NCBI GenBank assembly: GCA_035550515.1
Contig: DASZOZ010000039.1
Coordinates: forward strand, 62,001-126,000
Direction: 5' to 3'
Source: DATARH01 sp035550515
Lineage (GTDB): Bacteria; Pseudomonadota; Alphaproteobacteria; ATCC43930; CGMCC-115725
DNA length: 64,000 nt
This document shows positions 61,507 to 64,000 of the stretch, one piece after another. Positions within the stretch are counted from its first letter, which is position 1. Every line of letters starts with the position of its first letter. The position numbers were made by a program, and so were the translations under genes. A model generated the notes under the pieces. It ran no database searches and was not told the origin of the DNA. It saw only the letters and a program-made list of their open reading frames with translations.

Positions 61507-64000
61507 TCGGTCTCGCTCTCGATCAGGCGTTCGAGATGCGCGTAATCGGAATAGCGCGGCCGCCATTTCTCGATCGGCACGGCGCGATAGGCCGTCGCCG
61601 GGTCGTCATAGAGCGCGACATGCGTGCCGATCGCCGCCAGCACCTGCGCGATCAGCGCGCCGGGTTCGTCGCCGGCGGGCTCGCGGCTGCCGGCCGGATT
61701 GCCGCCGCCGAGCCGCCAATGGTCGAGCGCGGCGACCGGTGCGGCGGGGATGCCGGCAAACCCGCCGGCCTCGGCGATCGCGCCTTCGAGCGGCAACTGC
61801 ACGGCGATCGCCGCCTCGATCTCGGCGCGGCGCGGCACCGAGCCGGTCTTGTAGTCGATCACCGCCAGCTCGCCCGCGGCGAGGCGGTCGATGCGGTCGG
61901 CGATCGCGGTGATCGTGAAGGCCCCGCCGGGCGCGGCAATCACCAGCTCGCCCTTGACCTCGCTGACGCTTTCGGCGATCTCGCCGCGGCGCAGCCGCTC
62001 CTCGGCGATGAACCAGGCGGCGATGCGCTGGAAACGCGGCCACCAGAACGCCCAGGCGCCCGGCCGCGACAGCAGCGCGCCGAACTTCCATCGGCCGATA
62101 TCGAGCAGTTCGAGTTCGGCATGCGGCGGCAGGTCGCGCGGGTGGCGGCGCACGAACTCGGCCAGCGTCTGGTGGATCGCGATGCCGAGATCGGCCCGGT
62201 CGGGGTCGGCGTCGAGCGGGTTGAGCGCTTTCAGCCGGAGCACATGCTTGGCGTAGATCGCATAGGGGTCGCGGCGCCACGTCTCGATATCGGTCACCGC
62301 CAGCTTGCGCGGGCGCGCGGCGAGCGGCGGACGCGGCGCCGGTGCGGGCAGGGGACGATGCGCGGCCGGCCCGTCGCTCGCCGCGGCGGCGGCGGCGATC
62401 TCCGGGTCGGGGCCGAGCCGCCCCTCCAGCCCGACCGCGCGCAGCACCGCGTCGAGCCGCAACAGCCAGCGCGACGGTACGGTCGGCACGCCTTCGCTGC
62501 GCGCGGCGCGCGTCAGTGCGACTTCCGGCGCGCCGAGGGCCTGGGCAAAATCATGCGCGGCGATGCCGACCGCCCGCTCGGGCAGCGGGATGCCGAATTC
62601 GGCGCGCATCTGGCGCGACATCCAGGGGTCGGCCGGCACTGCGCCCGGCCAAATCCCCTCGTTCAGCCCGCCCAGCACGATCAGGTCGGCCTGCTGCAGC
62701 CGTGCCTCGACCAGCCCCCAGATCGCCAGCCGCGGGTGCCGGCCGTAAGCCGGGCGCACCACCATGCTCGCCGACAGCGTCTCGAACAGCGCCGGGTAAT
62801 GCCGGCCGGGCAGGGGCGGAAAATCGCGTGCCGCGTCGAGCAGGTCGTGGCAGAACCCCGCGGCGGCTTCGCCCGCCGCCTCCCGCCACAACCGCGCGAC
62901 ACCGCTCTGGTCGCGGCTCGCCGCGAGCCGCTCCGCGGCGGCGATATGCGCCGTCGCCAGCTCGGCGACGCCGGTGGTTTTCGCCGCCAGCAGCGCCGGC
63001 AGCTCGCCGAGACAGCTCTCGATGCGGTCGATAAACCGCCGCAGCGCGGCCGACCCATCGCCGAGCGCCGCGCGCAGGCCGGCAATGCCGGGCGCCGGGC
63101 GCGGTCCGCGGATCTTGCCTTCGAGCCGCCGCGCCAGCTCGCGGAATTCCTCGGGCGCCAGCCCGCCCGCCGCCAGCGGGTGCTTCAGCGCGGCAAGCAA
63201 CGGCACCGGCGCCAGCTCGCTCGCCGCCATGTCGAGCACCAGCCGCAGGAACGCGCCGGGCGGGGTGCGCGCGAGGGGTACGCCGGCGGAATCGTCGATG
63301 TCGATGTGCCAGCGCCGCAGCTCGGCGGTGACCCGGCGTGCCAGCGCCCGGTCCGGCGTCACCAGCGCGGCGGTCGCGCCCGGCGTTTCCAGCTTGCGCC
63401 GCAGCAGCAGCGCAATCGTCGTCGCCTCCTGCTGCGGGCTGGCGCAATCGTAGCGGTGGAGGTCACCGATGGCGGCGGCCGGCTCCGGCTTCAGGTCGCG
63501 CCAAGCGTCGGTCAGGTTCGCCGGCCGCAGCGCCTCGGAAACCAGGCGCAGCCGTGACGCGCGCGGGCGGGTCGCGGCGGGGCGCCATAGCCGCACATCC
63601 GCCGCCGTCAACGCCAGGCGATCGAGCAGCCGCGCCGACAGGTATTGCGGATGCGCCGGGTCGTCGGCGATCACCGTCCAGACGCCGGGGGCGGCGTCGC
63701 GGTCGAGCCCCGGCAGGATCACCATGCCGTTATCCAGCCCGGCAACGACCTCGACCAGCTCTTCGAGGGCGGGGATGCCGCCGGTCAGCCCGGCGGCGAT
63801 CACCGGATCGCGCGGCGGTGTCCGGCGCCACAGTGCCGCTTGGCGCGCGAGCAGCCGGTTGCGCCGCTCCGCCGGGTCGAGCGCGCCTTCCGCCGCGAGG
63901 ATCGCCGGCCAATGCCGCGGCAGGATGTCGAGAAAGCGCAGCACCACCTGCCAGTGCTCGGCAAGGTCGAGCGGCGCGAGCTTGGCGAGGTCGGCGAAGC
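61500..64000 (-). CDS. addB: Double-strand break repair protein AddB (5' end outside window)
   Basis: The frame is open at the right edge, so the N-terminal part is missing. Visible are the inactivated helicase-like part (LIVLGGLNEGIWPGAVPADPWMSRQMR) and the C-terminal RecB-family nuclease region with FTITAIADRIDRLAAGELAVIDYKTGS. Unlike Bacillus AddB, the iron-sulfur Cys cluster is not apparent, as in the alphaproteobacterial form. It precedes addA in a two-gene unit. Confidence 0.95.
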   Translation of the reverse strand, partial: FADLAKLAPLDLAEHWQVVLRFLDILPRHWPAILAAEGALDPAERRNRLLARQAALWRRTPPRDPVIAAGLTGGIPALEELVEVVAGLDNGMVILPGLDRDAAPGVWTVIADDPAHPQYLSARLLDRLALTAADVRLWRPAATRPRASRLRLVSEALRPANLTDAWRDLKPEPAAAIGDLHRYDCASPQQEATTIALLLRRKLETPGATAALVTPDRALARRVTAELRRWHIDIDDSAGVPLARTPPGAFLRLVLDMAASELAPVPLLAALKHPLAAGGLAPEEFRELARRLEGKIRGPRPAPGIAGLRAALGDGSAALRRFIDRIESCLGELPALLAAKTTGVAELATAHIAAAERLAASRDQSGVARLWREAAGEAAAGFCHDLLDAARDFPPLPGRHYPALFETLSASMVVRPAYGRHPRLAIWGLVEARLQQADLIVLGGLNEGIWPGAVPADPWMSRQMRAEFGIPLPERAVGIAAHDFAQALGAPEVALTRAARSEGVPTVPSRWLLRLDAVLRAVGLEGRLGPDPEIAAAAAASDGPAAHRPLPAPAPRPPLAARPRKLAVTDIETWRRDPYAIYAKHVLRLKALNPLDADPDRADLGIAIHQTLAEFVRRHPRDLPPHAELELLDIGRWKFGALLSRPGAWAFWWPRFQRIAAWFIAEERLRRGEIAESVSEVKGELVIAAPGGAFTITAIADRIDRLAAGELAVIDYKTGSVPRRAEIEAAIAVQLPLEGAIAEAGGFAGIPAAPVAALDHWRLGGGNPAGSREPAGDEPGALIAQVLAAIGTHVALYDDPATAYRAVPIEKWRPRYSDYAHLERLIESETEW

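Noticed and set aside
59755..61545. 596-residue plus-strand frame opposite addA
   Set aside because: Antisense shadow of addA helicase motifs.

Overview
The window is GC-rich DNA from an alphaproteobacterium. The right-hand block runs TIGR02300 gene, aroA (class II EPSP synthase), GNAT gene, cmk, rpsA, ihfB, lapA-like gene, trpF, trpB, trpA, accD, folC, trxA (opposite strand), addA and addB. This is the conserved housekeeping order of Rhizobiales/Rhodospirillales-type genomes. I cannot name the genus. Both window ends cut genes: the C-terminal part of a WD40/STAND-type protein on the left, and the 5' part of addB on the right.

Layout. 1-4.3 kb: beta-propeller tail of a large signalling protein, followed by a secreted protein with three copies of one domain. 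4.3-9.5 kb: molybdopterin oxidoreductase (BisC/TorA-like), a coiled-coil protein, an alpha/beta hydrolase with an apparent N-terminal frameshift, a conserved hypothetical gene and an NTF2-like gene. 9.5-22.5 kb: an anaerobic/stress cluster holding a cheB relic, DUF2267, HPF-cold-shock fusion, MBL/beta-CASP nuclease, LOG-family protein, surface-antigen-like protein, BCAM0308-family protein, cation/proton antiporter, DUF3775, HlyD-RbbA-ABC permease operon and Hsp20. Five FNR/FixK-type palindromes (four exact TTGA-N6-TCAA, one with a single mismatch) lie 60-95 nt upstream of the transcription-unit starts here, which points to one oxygen-responsive regulon. 22.5-28.9 kb: a frameshifted FAD monooxygenase and a complete CUT1 sugar ABC transporter. 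29-33.1 kb: small genes, a TauD-type dioxygenase, a nitrobindin-like protein, DUF6790, and several broken gene fragments.

33.17-45.47 kb is a 12.3-kb integrated element inserted in the 3' end of tRNA-Ala(GGC). It is bounded by a 49-bp direct repeat and carries matching paired integrase arm-type sites at both ends. It encodes an integrase, an AlpA-like HTH protein, a primase-helicase, small and large terminase subunits, portal, a protease-major capsid fusion, a gpW-like connector and DUF2190, all on one strand. No tail, baseplate or recognisable lysis gene is visible. A complete head-and-packaging module without a tail is the architecture of capsid-forming phage-inducible chromosomal islands (cf-PICIs), which make their own heads and borrow helper-phage tails. 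Using a lambda-type portal, a GpA terminase and a protease-capsid fusion, this would be a distinct alphaproteobacterial version. A one-base frameshift near the portal C-terminus is the main caution. Between primase and terminase lies a dyad of six GGAACAGT octamers (three per arm), a candidate cos/TerS site or replication origin.

The element rebuilds the tRNA 3' end and supplies a new rho-independent terminator directly behind it; the ancestral terminator-like hairpin remains outside attL.
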